From positions 1,302,001 to 1,366,000 of the forward strand of contig CBDCBH010000003.1 in the NCBI GenBank assembly GCA_965214235.1: DNA of 64,000 bases, read 5' to 3'. The stretch is from Ilyomonas sp965214235 (lineage in GTDB: Bacteria; Bacteroidota; Bacteroidia; Chitinophagales; Chitinophagaceae). Position numbers and translations under genes: made by a program. Below are positions 8,577-17,460 of the stretch, piece by piece (positions within the stretch are counted from its first letter, which is position 1; each line of letters opens with the position of its first letter). The notes under the pieces are model-generated. The model searched no databases, had not been told where the DNA came from, and saw nothing but the letters and a program-made list of their open reading frames with translations.

Positions 8577-9653
8577 ATGAAAAAGTTAGCTTTCTTGTCC
8601 GTATCAAAAACTTTTATGAAACTAATCTTAAGCTTTTTTATTGCAGTTATGTTGTTGTTTGCATCGTGCACAGCTACATATCATGCCACCGTTGCACCGC
8701 CGCCGGTAAACCCTCCGCCTCAGCAACAGAACGAAACATCGTTCCAGGTATTTTACGATGAGTTAGGTGCCTATGGTAAATGGATGGATTACCCGGGAGA
8801 AGGTTATGTTTGGTCGCCTGGTGTAGATCCTTCTTTTCAGCCTTATTCAACCAACGGTCATTGGGTATATTCCGACCAGGGATGGACATGGGTATCGGAT
8901 TATAACTGGGGATGGGCGCCGTTCCATTACGGTCGTTGGTTTTATGAAGATGGATATGGATGGTTATGGCTGCCCGGTCATGAATGGGCGCCCGCCTGGG
9001 TTACCTGGGGGCATTCAGGAAATTACTACGGATGGGCGCCGTTAGGTCCTCATATTGCTTCTAACCAGCAATGGACGCCGCCTGAAAGATCCTGGACGTT
9101 TGTGCCGCAGGAGCATATCGCCAAAACGAATATCTCTCAATATGTTGTTGACAGAAGCACCAACAATACCATCGTAAAAAATGTTACTATTATTAATAAC
9201 AACACTTCGGTAGTAAATAAAAGTGTAGTAAATAATAACACTGTAAATAATACCAACAATACTAACAATGTAGTGAACAATACGAACAATACAAGAAACA
9301 ATACTACCAACACAAACAATGTAAATAATAACACTAACAATATAAAAACCAATACAACGAATACGAACAATGTAAATAATAACACCAACAATGTTAGAAA
9401 CAATACAACCAATGTTAACAATAACCATAACGTTGTTGTTAACCAGGGTCCGCAAATAAATGAAGTGGAAAAACTAACCAATATGCACATTCAAAAAGCC
9501 GCTATTGTTGAAAACAACAGACCTGCACAAACACAGATAAACAATAATAAAATTACCATGTACCGGCCCATAATAGCGCCCGCCGGTATGCAGAGAAACG
9601 GTAACAAACCTGCTCCACAAAAAGTGGAAATTTACAATAAAACAAAACCATAA
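8577..9653 (+). CDS. DUF6600-like Trp/Tyr/Gly-rich lipoprotein with Asn-rich tail
   Basis: 358 residues from ATG 8577; ATGs at 8562 and 8616 are alternatives and all precede the hydrophobic segment ending in the lipobox LFASC. After a Pro/Gln-rich linker comes an aromatic domain with repeating GWAPFHYGRW, GWLWLPGHEWAPAWV and GWAPLG motifs, typical of the DUF6600 family of secreted proteins of unknown function. The following 100 or so residues are almost entirely Asn, Thr and Val, including a 17-residue tandem unit, and the end is basic. The protein is probably anchored in the outer membrane or periplasm. The tail could be an extended spacer or an adhesive segment. No biochemical role can be assigned. 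Confidence 0.82.
   Translation: MKKLAFLSVSKTFMKLILSFFIAVMLLFASCTATYHATVAPPPVNPPPQQQNETSFQVFYDELGAYGKWMDYPGEGYVWSPGVDPSFQPYSTNGHWVYSDQGWTWVSDYNWGWAPFHYGRWFYEDGYGWLWLPGHEWAPAWVTWGHSGNYYGWAPLGPHIASNQQWTPPERSWTFVPQEHIAKTNISQYVVDRSTNNTIVKNVTIINNNTSVVNKSVVNNNTVNNTNNTNNVVNNTNNTRNNTTNTNNVNNNTNNIKTNTTNTNNVNNNTNNVRNNTTNVNNNHNVVVNQGPQINEVEKLTNMHIQKAAIVENNRPAQTQINNNKITMYRPIIAPAGMQRNGNKPAPQKVEIYNKTKP
9303..9404 (+). repeat. 51-bp coding tandem repeat (two units)
   Basis: Two 51-bp units (9303-9353 and 9354-9404) encode near-identical 17-residue Asn/Thr/Val segments, followed by a partial third unit. They sit in the Asn-rich tail of the DUF6600-like lipoprotein, so slippage would change tail length in frame. 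Confidence 0.8.
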
Positions 9654-9688
9654 GGCAACAGTATATTCTGTAAAGAATCAGTTATTTT

Positions 9689-9726
9689 AAAAGCCCATGC
9701 AGATAGTATCTTAGATGGGCTTTTTT
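9689..9726 (+). terminator. Rho-independent terminator
   Basis: AAAAGCCCAT at 9689-9698 pairs with ATGGGCTTTT at 9715-9724, with a partly pairing interior and a T-run. It ends the lipoprotein transcript and, through the A-run on the other side, could also serve the converging esterase gene. Confidence 0.85.
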
Positions 9727-9846
9727 CTTTTTAAGAAGTGGTTTGAATATTTTAGTTCTCGTGAGTAAGGTATTCAAACCTTTCAGCAGTTCTGATTGTT
9801 GTTCGGTAATCCGATTATCTGCCAAACCTTGCAGATGAAGCGCGAT

Positions 9847-11388
9847 TTATTTATTCTTCCGCAAATACTCCTGGTATCGATCCAAAAACTGTAGCTCTTT
9901 ATTGGCTTCAATTGGTTGCATGGCTTGTTCATCATCTTTTAAAACCATCACTTTGTTTTCCGATGATTGATACGCCGCCCACGCTGGAAGCGAAGCTCCG
10001 TTTGGGTTCCCGGTTTTTGCAAAGTTTGTCCAGTAGTCCGACATTATATCAGCCAGCTTCTTATCGGCATCACTCCAGTTGTTCTTCCAGGTGTATAAAG
10101 TGTTCAGTGCATAAGGAATTTCTGACGAATGAAAGGCACCGTATTTTTCTTCGCCCGGCACCGTTTGGCTAAACAAATAAAGATATATCGGGTGATGACC
10201 TTTTGTTGTTTGCAACCTTGCCCAAGTGTATGCCTGCCATGCAAATGAATTATCCCTGTTTAAAGCAAATAATGAGTTGCCAATAACCTCTTTCGAACCA
10301 CCGGGAAACGCTTCCAAATACGCATCTGCCAAAGCACCATATTTTTCTTTTGCTTCAGATAGGTAAGTCGCGCTATCAACTGATGCAGAACGAAAGCCAT
10401 CCTCTTTATTCCATCCGGTTAATACAGGCACATCGTTTTGTTCATCGTTAGTAAAGATGGAATAAATATCTTTTGGCAGCACATAACCGTCAATCACAGG
10501 ACTTGCGGTGAAAGAAGCCGAAAGTTTTTGCAAGGAGTCGGCAGGCAGTTTTCTCAATTCATCTATTGAAGCTGCGCCTGTTTTTTGCGCCCAGGCTTTC
10601 CCTTTTTGTTCAGCATCACGCAAGCTCGCCGCTCTGCCATCCGCGCTAAACATGCCACCGCTTTCAGCAATGGCTTTGCTGAATAAACCTTTCGCCAGCG
10701 GCGATGCTACCAAAGCATTTACACTAAACGCACCAGCCGATTGACCGATAAGGGTTACATTGTTTGGATCTCCGCCAAAGCCGCTTATATTTTGATGCAC
10801 CCAATGCAAGGCTGCCAAAAGATCGAGAAAAGCATAATTACCGGATGCTTTTCCATCCGATTCTTTTGATAACTGCGGATGCGTCAGGAAACCAAACACA
10901 CCAACGCGGTACGGAACAGAAACAAACACAACGCCTTTCATTGCCATGTTTTCGCCATCATAAATAGGGCAGGCAGTTCCTCCCGAAACAAAACCACCGC
11001 CATAAATCCAAACCATTACAGGTTTTTTTAAAGATGATTGAACTGGCGTCCAAACATTCAAATACAAACAATCTTCGCTAATGGGTGATGGCGGAATCAG
11101 GTATGGCGCCGTGTACATGGCAAACGGCACCGGTTTGTTTTGCATTGGGCTGGCTGCAAAAGCATCGCATTGCTTCACACCTTGCCAGTGTGTTACAGTC
11201 TGCGGCGCTTTCCATCGCAACGCTCCCACCGGAGGATCAGCGAAAGGAATGCCTTTATAAATACGAACCGTTTTATCGGCATTGGTAGTTCCGGATATTT
11301 TTCCATCCTCAGTTTGAACAATATTGGTTTGTGCGGAAAGTGAAGTAAAAACAAACGAGATTATAATAAACAAAAGCAAGCGTTTCAT
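9847..11388 (-). CDS. Type-B carboxylesterase, secreted
   Basis: 513 residues from the ATG at 11386-11388, which is followed by a clean signal peptide ending SLSAQ; 40 further codons are open upstream but lack family similarity. The alpha/beta-hydrolase carries the hallmarks of the carboxylesterase/cholinesterase family: oxyanion-hole motif YGGGF, SEDCLYLNVW, nucleophilic Ser217 in GQSAGA, and the later HSSEIPY segment with the catalytic His. It hydrolyses carboxylic esters, probably in the periplasm or outside. It is divergent from the serine hydrolase gene at 11564 with 175 bp between them, so the two may be co-regulated. Confidence 0.92.
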   Translation of the reverse strand: MKRLLLFIIISFVFTSLSAQTNIVQTEDGKISGTTNADKTVRIYKGIPFADPPVGALRWKAPQTVTHWQGVKQCDAFAASPMQNKPVPFAMYTAPYLIPPSPISEDCLYLNVWTPVQSSLKKPVMVWIYGGGFVSGGTACPIYDGENMAMKGVVFVSVPYRVGVFGFLTHPQLSKESDGKASGNYAFLDLLAALHWVHQNISGFGGDPNNVTLIGQSAGAFSVNALVASPLAKGLFSKAIAESGGMFSADGRAASLRDAEQKGKAWAQKTGAASIDELRKLPADSLQKLSASFTASPVIDGYVLPKDIYSIFTNDEQNDVPVLTGWNKEDGFRSASVDSATYLSEAKEKYGALADAYLEAFPGGSKEVIGNSLFALNRDNSFAWQAYTWARLQTTKGHHPIYLYLFSQTVPGEEKYGAFHSSEIPYALNTLYTWKNNWSDADKKLADIMSDYWTNFAKTGNPNGASLPAWAAYQSSENKVMVLKDDEQAMQPIEANKELQFLDRYQEYLRKNK

Positions 11389-11563
11389 GCAGGATGATAG
11401 TATTTTTCGGAATGAAGATAAAGAAAGATGTGAAGCGAATAAAACAGCCGCCTGTTGATTGACCGAAGAAATTCTGTTGTACCCATGCAGAATAAAACTT
11501 TCGTGCATATTGGTTAGGAATAATTTAATTCAATACATTGTATCATTTATTAAAAACGATTGT

Positions 11564-13114
11564 ATGGTTTACCTGAAATTTGTTTTTACAGCAATTCTGT
11601 TGTTGGTTCTTATCATCCATAGCAATGCGCAGCAAAGCACTTTACAACATAGCACACCTGAAGCAGAAGGTGTTTCTGCTAAAGATATTTCAGCATTTGT
11701 TAATGCGGCTTCCGGCAGCAAAACAGAGTTCCACAGTTTTATATTATTGCGTCATGGCAAGGTGATAGCGGAAGGCTGGTGGAACCCATACCGACCTGAT
11801 TTAAAGCATACTTTATACTCGTGCAGTAAAAGTTTCACTGCCACCGCCATTGGTTTTGCTTTGCAGGAAAAGAGGCTTTCGTTAGATGATAAGGTGGTAA
11901 AATTTTTCCCGGCCGATTTGCCCGATACGGTAAGTAAATTTCTTTCTGAACTATCGGTGCGGGATGTATTGATGATGTCCGACGGGCAAAGCCCCGACCC
12001 TACTTCAACCGTAAATACCAGGGATACCAACTGGATAAAAGGTTTTCTGGCAACGCCGATTATAAACGAGCCGGGCACTACGTTTTTATACAACTCGTTA
12101 GGCACTTATATGCTGAGTGCTATGGTACAAAAAGTAACAGGACAAAAAACAATTGATTACTTAACACCACGATTATTTACACCGTTGGGCATACAAGGCA
12201 TAGATTGGGAAACTGATACCAAAGGCATTAATACCGGCGGCTGGGGATTGCGGTTGAAAACAGAAGACATGGCGAAGTTTGCCGAATTGTTTTTGCAGGG
12301 TGGCAAATGGAACGGCAAACAAATCATTCCGGCTGATTGGGTAAAAGAAGCCAGCACCATGAAGATTATGCAAGACCCTTCTGCGCCGCAATCGAAGAAA
12401 GATTCAAGCGACTGGCTGCAAGGCTATTGTTACCAGATGTGGCGCTGCCGGCACAATGCGTTTCGCGGAGATGGTGCTTTTGGTCAGTTTATGATTGTGA
12501 TGCCGGATGAAGATGTTGCGCTGGCTATTACCGCAGAAACAGCCGATATGCAGGCAGAAATTAATTTGGTATGGCAATATTTATTACCCGCTTTTAAAAA
12601 AGAAAAATTGCCTGCAGATGCCGTTGCCGATGCGGCTCTTACTAAACAATTACAAACACTTGCCTTGCCAGTGCCACAACAAAACAAAGAAACTTTGTCG
12701 GCAAGTTTAGAGGGTAAGACGTTTACTTTAGATACAAACAAATTACATCTTCAGAAGCTTTCGTTTCATTTTGTAAACAACAACTGCTCTGTAAATTTTG
12801 TAACCGATACGGCTTCGTATGCCATCCCGTTTGGTGCCGGAAACTGGAACTTCTCTCAAACCAACAAACCCGGCCCCTCGCTCACTGCCGGTGCTATTGA
12901 AAATACAACCATGCTTTATCCTTCAAAAGTTGCGGGTGCTTATACATGGAAAGATTCAAATACATTGCAACTGGTGTTGCGATACATTGAAAGCCCGCAT
13001 ACCGAAACTTTTACCTGCCATTTGAACGACAATAAAGTAACGATAGAAGAAAGCAAAAGCGAAGACTTCGGGCGCACGAAAATTATAGCAAACGGCCTAC
13101 TGGCAAATAAATGA
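11564..13114 (+). CDS. Serine hydrolase, beta-lactamase/penicillin-binding-like, secreted
   Basis: 516 residues from ATG 11564 with a signal peptide (hydrophobic FVFTAILLLVLIIHSNAQ). The beta-lactamase-like fold of family S12 is shown by the SxxK motif YSCSKSFT (Ser86, Lys89), the YNS motif near Tyr176 and a C-terminal GDGAFGQF segment in place of KTG/HxG. A C-terminal domain of about 130 residues follows. Such proteins are often esterases or D-amino-acid peptidases rather than true beta-lactamases, so antibiotic resistance should not be inferred. It is divergent from the carboxylesterase. Confidence 0.9.
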   Translation: MVYLKFVFTAILLLVLIIHSNAQQSTLQHSTPEAEGVSAKDISAFVNAASGSKTEFHSFILLRHGKVIAEGWWNPYRPDLKHTLYSCSKSFTATAIGFALQEKRLSLDDKVVKFFPADLPDTVSKFLSELSVRDVLMMSDGQSPDPTSTVNTRDTNWIKGFLATPIINEPGTTFLYNSLGTYMLSAMVQKVTGQKTIDYLTPRLFTPLGIQGIDWETDTKGINTGGWGLRLKTEDMAKFAELFLQGGKWNGKQIIPADWVKEASTMKIMQDPSAPQSKKDSSDWLQGYCYQMWRCRHNAFRGDGAFGQFMIVMPDEDVALAITAETADMQAEINLVWQYLLPAFKKEKLPADAVADAALTKQLQTLALPVPQQNKETLSASLEGKTFTLDTNKLHLQKLSFHFVNNNCSVNFVTDTASYAIPFGAGNWNFSQTNKPGPSLTAGAIENTTMLYPSKVAGAYTWKDSNTLQLVLRYIESPHTETFTCHLNDNKVTIEESKSEDFGRTKIIANGLLANK

Positions 13115-13163
13115 ACGTAACCTTTTCTTTTACTTCAATTTGTTTAGTTCCTAATTATAACCG

Positions 13164-14099
13164 ATGCAAAAACTAAAGTATTTTCCGTTTGGCGAACAGT
13201 TTGATTTGCGCATGGGCACATCGTTAATCACCGAAAAGGATAGGTTGATTGATATAGATGATGCTCATTATCTGCACGAAATAAAATCAAAAAGAAAGTT
13301 GCTGGAAGATGATCATCGTTATTATTATCAATCCAACAAAAACACGGAACTGGCGCAGTGGGACGTGGTAGATAAAGTATTGAATGATTTGGTTGTAATT
13401 GATTCTTCGAACTTTATTTTACAAAAAGAAAACAACAACTGGCACTGGATAAACAAACGGTTGAATGAAGAAGTAACGTTTGTTTTTACTGATGCCAATA
13501 CATTGCCTTTAGAACCTTTGGATTGGGTAGGAAGACAAGTGCAGGAAGACCTTGTAATATTGGGTAATGATAACAGCGCATCGCTTGTTGCCGGGCAGCT
13601 TTGCTTTGCCAACGGATGGTCGCTGGATGATAAATTCAACCAGCCGTTTGTAACCATTCATGCGCCTGCGCCGCACATCATTGCGCCTACGGTGCAAACC
13701 GCGCAAAAGCTGATGGAAAAGATACAAAACACCAAGCCTGTATGGCGTTGCAGCTGGAATTTTAAAACCCGTGGCGATTTAGATTTATCATCAAAGCATA
13801 ATGCAAATTATAATTTTGAAGTAAAAGAAAAAGCACCCAAACTAACGCCTGAAAACATCGGGCAGCATTTGTATTTGCGTATCGAAAGGCAAACCATCAG
13901 CCGGTTGCCGCGTTCGGGTTGCGTGCTGTTTGGTATTCATCTTTATCAAAACAAATTGGATGATGAAAACCTTACGCCGCAACAAGCGAAAAATATGTAT
14001 GATGTGCTCACCACAACTCCGCAGGCGATGCTCGGTTACAAAGCCATCACTCCGTTTTATGAAGCGTTGCTGGGGTATTTGAAAGATAGATTTAAGTAA
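13164..14099 (+). CDS. DUF3445 / heme-dependent oxidative N-demethylase alpha-subunit-like protein
   Basis: 311 residues, cytoplasmic. It matches the DUF3445 family: QVQEDLVIL followed by LVAGQLCFANGWSLDDKF, then PFVTIHAPAP, and near the C-terminus RIERQTISRLPRSGCVLFGI. In some members this fold binds heme and acts as the alpha subunit of an oxidative N-demethylase that removes methyl groups from amines. No partner subunits or ferredoxin genes are adjacent, so the substrate and even the activity are uncertain. It starts 49 bp after the serine hydrolase and may be co-transcribed. Confidence 0.78.
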   Translation: MQKLKYFPFGEQFDLRMGTSLITEKDRLIDIDDAHYLHEIKSKRKLLEDDHRYYYQSNKNTELAQWDVVDKVLNDLVVIDSSNFILQKENNNWHWINKRLNEEVTFVFTDANTLPLEPLDWVGRQVQEDLVILGNDNSASLVAGQLCFANGWSLDDKFNQPFVTIHAPAPHIIAPTVQTAQKLMEKIQNTKPVWRCSWNFKTRGDLDLSSKHNANYNFEVKEKAPKLTPENIGQHLYLRIERQTISRLPRSGCVLFGIHLYQNKLDDENLTPQQAKNMYDVLTTTPQAMLGYKAITPFYEALLGYLKDRFK

Positions 14100-14170
14100 G
14101 TAAAAATGTTTGACAATAGCCTTCACTTTCTATCTTTTATGAACTTCGTAAAATCAGCTTATTTCTTTTG

Positions 14171-14178
14171 TATTTTTG
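14171..14178 (+). promoter_or_regulatory. -7 promoter element TATTTTTG immediately before hicA
   Basis: An exact TAnnTTTG match ends 3 bp before the hicA ATG at 14182. If used, transcription would begin at or within a few bases of the start codon, giving a leaderless message. Confidence 0.5.
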
Positions 14179-14181
14179 AGG

Positions 14182-14376
14182 ATGAAAGCCCGCGACATAA
14201 TTAAAATGATTGAAAGAGACGGTTGGCTTTTGGTCAGGCAAAAAGGAAGTCATCGGCAATACAAACATCCAACAAAGAAAGGATTGGTTACCATTTCTGT
14301 TCATAAAATGAATGATGAAATTGCTCCTGGCACTTTAAGCAGTATGTATAAGCAAGCACAAATTGATAAACAATGA
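14182..14376 (+). CDS. hicA: HicA-family mRNA interferase toxin
   Basis: 64 residues with the double-stranded RNA-binding-like HicA pattern: KARDIIKMIERDGW, QKGSHRQYKHP with the catalytic His, and VTISVHKMNDEIAPGTLSSM. HicA cleaves mRNA to arrest growth. I chose the ATG at 14182 over an in-frame TTG two codons upstream. The stop overlaps the hicB start by 4 bp (ATGA), the usual toxin-first organisation of this module. The -7-like element abutting the ATG suggests tight autoregulation. Confidence 0.93.
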   Translation: MKARDIIKMIERDGWLLVRQKGSHRQYKHPTKKGLVTISVHKMNDEIAPGTLSSMYKQAQIDKQ

Positions 14377-14588
14377 GAAAGTATTTGGTAGTGTACGAAA
14401 AGACGAAAACAGGTTATTCAGCTTATGTTCCTGATTTACCTGGTGTGATTGCTACCGGCAAATCAAAAACAATTGTTGAAAAAAATATTTTTGGTGCTAT
14501 TCAATTTCATTTGGAAGGATTAAAAGAAGAACATCTTAGCATACCAAAAGCTAAAGCAGAAAGTGAAGTATTGGTTTTTGCATTGTAA
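14373..14588 (+). CDS. hicB: HicB-family antitoxin (short form)
   Basis: 71 residues with the partial RNase-H-like fold typical of HicB: YLVVYEKTKTGYSAYVPDLPGVIATG, then a helical segment IFGAIQFHLEGLKEEHL. It lacks the C-terminal helix-turn-helix or ribbon-helix-helix present in longer HicB proteins, so repression of the operon would need another factor or a non-canonical surface. It binds and masks HicA. Translationally coupled to hicA. Confidence 0.92.
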   Translation: MRKYLVVYEKTKTGYSAYVPDLPGVIATGKSKTIVEKNIFGAIQFHLEGLKEEHLSIPKAKAESEVLVFAL

Positions 14589-14630
14589 GATTTGAATCCG
14601 CTTTCTTACTCTTTAAAATACAACTTTCTT

Positions 14631-15281
14631 TTACTTTATTTCTCCCCCCACATCAGCCACCAGCTTTTCACTGTCAATTCCTTCCGGAACAAAGAAAATA
14701 ATAGCAGGGATAGCAAACAAAACATACGCTATATAAACGTTCACGTAAGCCAGCGGAATAGAAACAAGATACACAAACGAACCAATAATACCTTTGGTAC
14801 GACCCCGAAAGGATACCCGATAAACTTTTCGCCGGATTTCGCGGTCTTTATTTTTGTGAACCAGCCCATGACGGATGCTGTAGCTGCGCATGACTACAAA
14901 CGAGCCGGTGGTTAACAACATCACAAACCCATAGATTGCCGGAGATAAAGGAAGGAGCGGATTGGCGCCCACCAGCGCGGTTGCAAAAGGTATTAAACTT
15001 AGCATGAACATAAACAAAAAATTTTGCCACAACAACGTTTCATCTGTGGTTTCCAACAGGAAGAACATGTGATGATGGTTCGTCCAGAAAATGCCAATCA
15101 TCATGTAGCTAAACGCATAGGTAAGAAAGTAAGGCAGCAGGTCGTGCAGGTAGCTTACAATTTGTAGTTCAGAAGCATGCTTGCCAAGGGCTGGCAGCTT
15201 CAATTCCAAAATCATAATGGTAATAATAATGGCAATCACACAATCGCTGAAAGTTTCTAATCTTATGGTGCTAATCTTCAT
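14631..15281 (-). CDS. TMEM175-family (DUF1211) potassium channel
   Basis: 216 residues with about six membrane helices. The signature RLETFSDCVIAI at the N-terminus matches the RxxxFSD motif of bacterial TMEM175 proteins, which form K+-permeable channels of the inner membrane. The helix 3-4 region WTNHHHMF is also typical. The end is hydrophilic. It starts 6 bp after the GH5 stop on the same strand, so both genes probably share a transcript, although no functional link is obvious. Convergent with hicB, 42 bp apart. Confidence 0.9.
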   Translation of the reverse strand: MKISTIRLETFSDCVIAIIITIMILELKLPALGKHASELQIVSYLHDLLPYFLTYAFSYMMIGIFWTNHHHMFFLLETTDETLLWQNFLFMFMLSLIPFATALVGANPLLPLSPAIYGFVMLLTTGSFVVMRSYSIRHGLVHKNKDREIRRKVYRVSFRGRTKGIIGSFVYLVSIPLAYVNVYIAYVLFAIPAIIFFVPEGIDSEKLVADVGGEIK

Positions 15282-15287
15282 AATATT

Positions 15288-16526
15288 CTATTCTTTTTTG
15301 CGGACTTGCAAACCCAAGGCTGTAATGTAAGATTTGTTGATGATGCAATTTTGAAACCGGCAGTTTTCTAAAAAGCCATCCAATGCTTTTTGTATTTGTT
15401 CAACATTTTTGGGACGAAACTTTCTGATATCGGCGAAGTTTGTTTTTGCAGTATCTGCATACGCCATCACACTGTCGTAATATTGAGGTATTGTAAAAGT
15501 AACAAAGCCACTCTTGTTATCTAACTTTTTATAGGGCCAAAAGTGCCAGCCAATGTTGTTTTCTTCTAATGTTTTTCTAAATTTCAGTATCCAGTCATCA
15601 TCGTTTTCACCGGTTTCACCGCAGTAAATAGGAACATTGTATTTGTCTCTGAAATCAATGTATTCCTGTATCACGTCTTTGGTGGTTGCCGTCCAGTATT
15701 TATGAAACTGATACACCAGTTTTGAATCGAACGGCGCACCGAAAGGTTTAAAATTAGAATCCCATTGCGCACCGCCAAGAAACAACAAATGATTTGCATC
15801 AACGGTTCTGATTGCGGCTGTTATTTTTTTATACACCACTTCCAGCATCGGGTTTAGTTTTTCTTTGTTGAAATAATGCGCGATGGGTTCGTTCAGCAAA
15901 TCATAACCCATAACAGTGGTTTCGGCCGCATAATGTTTGGCAATGCGCTGCCAGATGCCGGCTGCTTTGTTTTGGTCAGCTTCACTTTCAAATAAAAATG
16001 GGTAGCCATAGCCATCGTCAATATTATCGCCGGTTTGTCCGCCCGGTGCGCAGTGCATATCCAGCAACACATACAAGCCTTCCCGCTTACACCAGTTGAC
16101 TACTTTATCAAGATACACAAAGCCGCGTGTTGAGTCGTTATCGCCCATATAATTTTCGGCTGTGAACAAGCGATAATTAAAGGGTACACGGATGGAGTTG
16201 ATGCCTGTTGTTTTTAAAAAATGAATATCATCCTGCGTGATGTAAACGTCAAGATATTTCTTCCAAAATTGTTGCGTAGCAAAGGGTCCAACCAGCTCTT
16301 TAAAAGTTTCATCAATCAATCTTGGCGAGCTGGTATTGGTAAACTTAAACATATATCCTTCGGGCACAAGCCAGTTGCCAAGGTTGGTGCCTTTTATTAA
16401 AAACGGTTTACCATCAACACCCATAATTTCCTTGCCTTTTGAAGTGATGAAACGAGAGGTTTGCGCTGTTGTGGTAAACACGAATGATATGAAAAGAAAA
16501 AGAAAAAAGTTGGATTTGTTCTTCAT
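15288..16526 (-). CDS. GH5-family glycosidase (cellulase/exo-glucanase type), secreted
   Basis: 412 residues. The signal peptide ends near TTTAQ. The TIM barrel of glycoside hydrolase family 5 is indicated by IKGTNLGNWLVPEGYMF, NSIRVPFNYRLF, LLDMHCAPGGQTGDN, acid/base Glu213 in LLNEPIA and nucleophile Glu304 in CGETGE. The NLGNWLVPEG start resembles exo-beta-1,3-glucanase-like members, but substrate prediction from motifs alone is weak. Together with the GH16 and GH30 enzymes it fits extracellular beta-glucan use. It lies 36 bp downstream of the VapC-like toxin gene on the same strand. Confidence 0.92.
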   Translation of the reverse strand: MKNKSNFFLFLFISFVFTTTAQTSRFITSKGKEIMGVDGKPFLIKGTNLGNWLVPEGYMFKFTNTSSPRLIDETFKELVGPFATQQFWKKYLDVYITQDDIHFLKTTGINSIRVPFNYRLFTAENYMGDNDSTRGFVYLDKVVNWCKREGLYVLLDMHCAPGGQTGDNIDDGYGYPFLFESEADQNKAAGIWQRIAKHYAAETTVMGYDLLNEPIAHYFNKEKLNPMLEVVYKKITAAIRTVDANHLLFLGGAQWDSNFKPFGAPFDSKLVYQFHKYWTATTKDVIQEYIDFRDKYNVPIYCGETGENDDDWILKFRKTLEENNIGWHFWPYKKLDNKSGFVTFTIPQYYDSVMAYADTAKTNFADIRKFRPKNVEQIQKALDGFLENCRFQNCIINKSYITALGLQVRKKE

Positions 16527-16562
16527 AGAAAGCTGATTTACGTGTTGTGTTTTGATTTGCTG

Positions 16563-16970
16563 TTATACGATGTACTTTACCTTAAAACCTGCCTGCCCAA
16601 CCAACGCGTTAAATTCACTATCCCCGGTAAGCAATACGCCGCTCTTTTGTATGGTAAGCGCAGCAGCAAACGCATCGGCATAAGATAGCTTATGCTTCGC
16701 TTTTATTTTTGCAGCAGCCAAACAAAATTCCGCATCAGCATTTACAACGTGCAAAGGCAATTGTTTGATGGCTTCCCAGGCAAGCGCAGCTTTGGTTTCG
16801 CCATCTTTCCGGTAACTCATATACCATACTTCACCGGCGTTGATAGCTGTCATATACAATTCGTGCTTATCGTTGGCAGCTTCATGCAATATCTTTTCTA
16901 CTATATCAGCGCCAGGCTCATCTCTAAAAAAAGAAAGCAAGGCAAAACTGTCTAAAATGTAAATGGGCAT
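16563..16970 (-). CDS. vapC: VapC-family PIN-domain toxin
   Basis: 135 residues. The PIN fold keeps all four expected acidic residues: Asp7 (YILDSFAL), Glu47 (INAGEVWY), Asp99 (SYADAF) and Asp117 (LLTGDSEF). VapC toxins are Mg-dependent RNases that usually cut tRNA or rRNA. The start codon overlaps the stop of the upstream AbrB-type antitoxin by one base (TAATG), the classic coupled arrangement. Confidence 0.93.
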   Translation of the reverse strand: MPIYILDSFALLSFFRDEPGADIVEKILHEAANDKHELYMTAINAGEVWYMSYRKDGETKAALAWEAIKQLPLHVVNADAEFCLAAAKIKAKHKLSYADAFAAALTIQKSGVLLTGDSEFNALVGQAGFKVKYIV

Positions 16971-17245
16971 TACATCGCTTTTTTCTTTTTTGAATGCAGT
17001 TGCAGCTTTCTTTTCTCCTTTCCCTTTTCATCTTCTTTATAAGCCTTTACTTCTTCTTTTAATTTTCCATTTGACGACAATATTCCTCTAAACGATTTAA
17101 CGTATTTCTCATTTACAGGACGTATCATTACTCCGGATTCCGTTTCTTCGAGCAACACTTTAGAGCCTGGCTCCATGCCATACTTTTTTCTAAGTGAAAC
17201 GGGAATAAGAAGCTGTCCCTTAGAAGTAAGCAAAGAAGTTTCCAT
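16970..17245 (-). CDS. vapB: AbrB/MazE-type (SpoVT-AbrB) antitoxin
   Basis: 91 residues. The N-terminal swapped-hairpin DNA-binding domain reads LLTSKGQLLIPVSLRKKYGM and GSKVLLEETESGVMIRP; the C-terminal half is Lys/Glu-rich and ends in a long basic stretch, as expected of a disordered toxin-neutralising tail. It is the first gene of the pair, and its promoter carries a 13-bp direct repeat that is a good candidate operator for autorepression. Confidence 0.92.
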   Translation of the reverse strand: METSLLTSKGQLLIPVSLRKKYGMEPGSKVLLEETESGVMIRPVNEKYVKSFRGILSSNGKLKEEVKAYKEDEKGKEKRKLQLHSKKKKAM

Positions 17246-17261
17246 AAATCGTAATTTACAA

Positions 17262-17300
17262 CAAAACTAAAAAGTATTACTCATTGTAAAAAGTATTACT
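17262..17300 (-). promoter_or_regulatory. vapBC promoter and duplicated operator
   Basis: On the minus strand TAGTTTTG (17262-17269) matches TAnnTTTG. A perfect 13-bp direct repeat AAAAAGTATTACT lies at 17269-17281 and 17288-17300 (19-bp period, about two helical turns), touching the -7 element and covering the expected -33 position. Binding of the AbrB-type antitoxin there would block polymerase. Confidence 0.65.
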
Positions 17301-17460
17301 TTTCAAATTTTTATTACTTTATTCATTTTTACCATTTTGCATCATCGCAATTTCTTCGGTTAAATAAGTGATTAAAACAAACCAAAAGCACCATTGCCAA
17401 TTGTACTACTTAACTATTCACACATCATTTTCCATATCTTTATCTTTCTAAAAACCAGTT

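Noticed and set aside
9042..9490. Long minus-strand frames opposite the Asn-rich tail
   Set aside because: Ile/Val/Leu-only translations are the antisense of Asn/Thr codons; the plus-strand gene has signal peptide, domain and promoter.
11564..13114. Beta-lactamase conferring antibiotic resistance
   Set aside because: SxxK alone does not distinguish S12 peptidases and esterases; KTG is absent and the C-terminal extension is untypical of true beta-lactamases.
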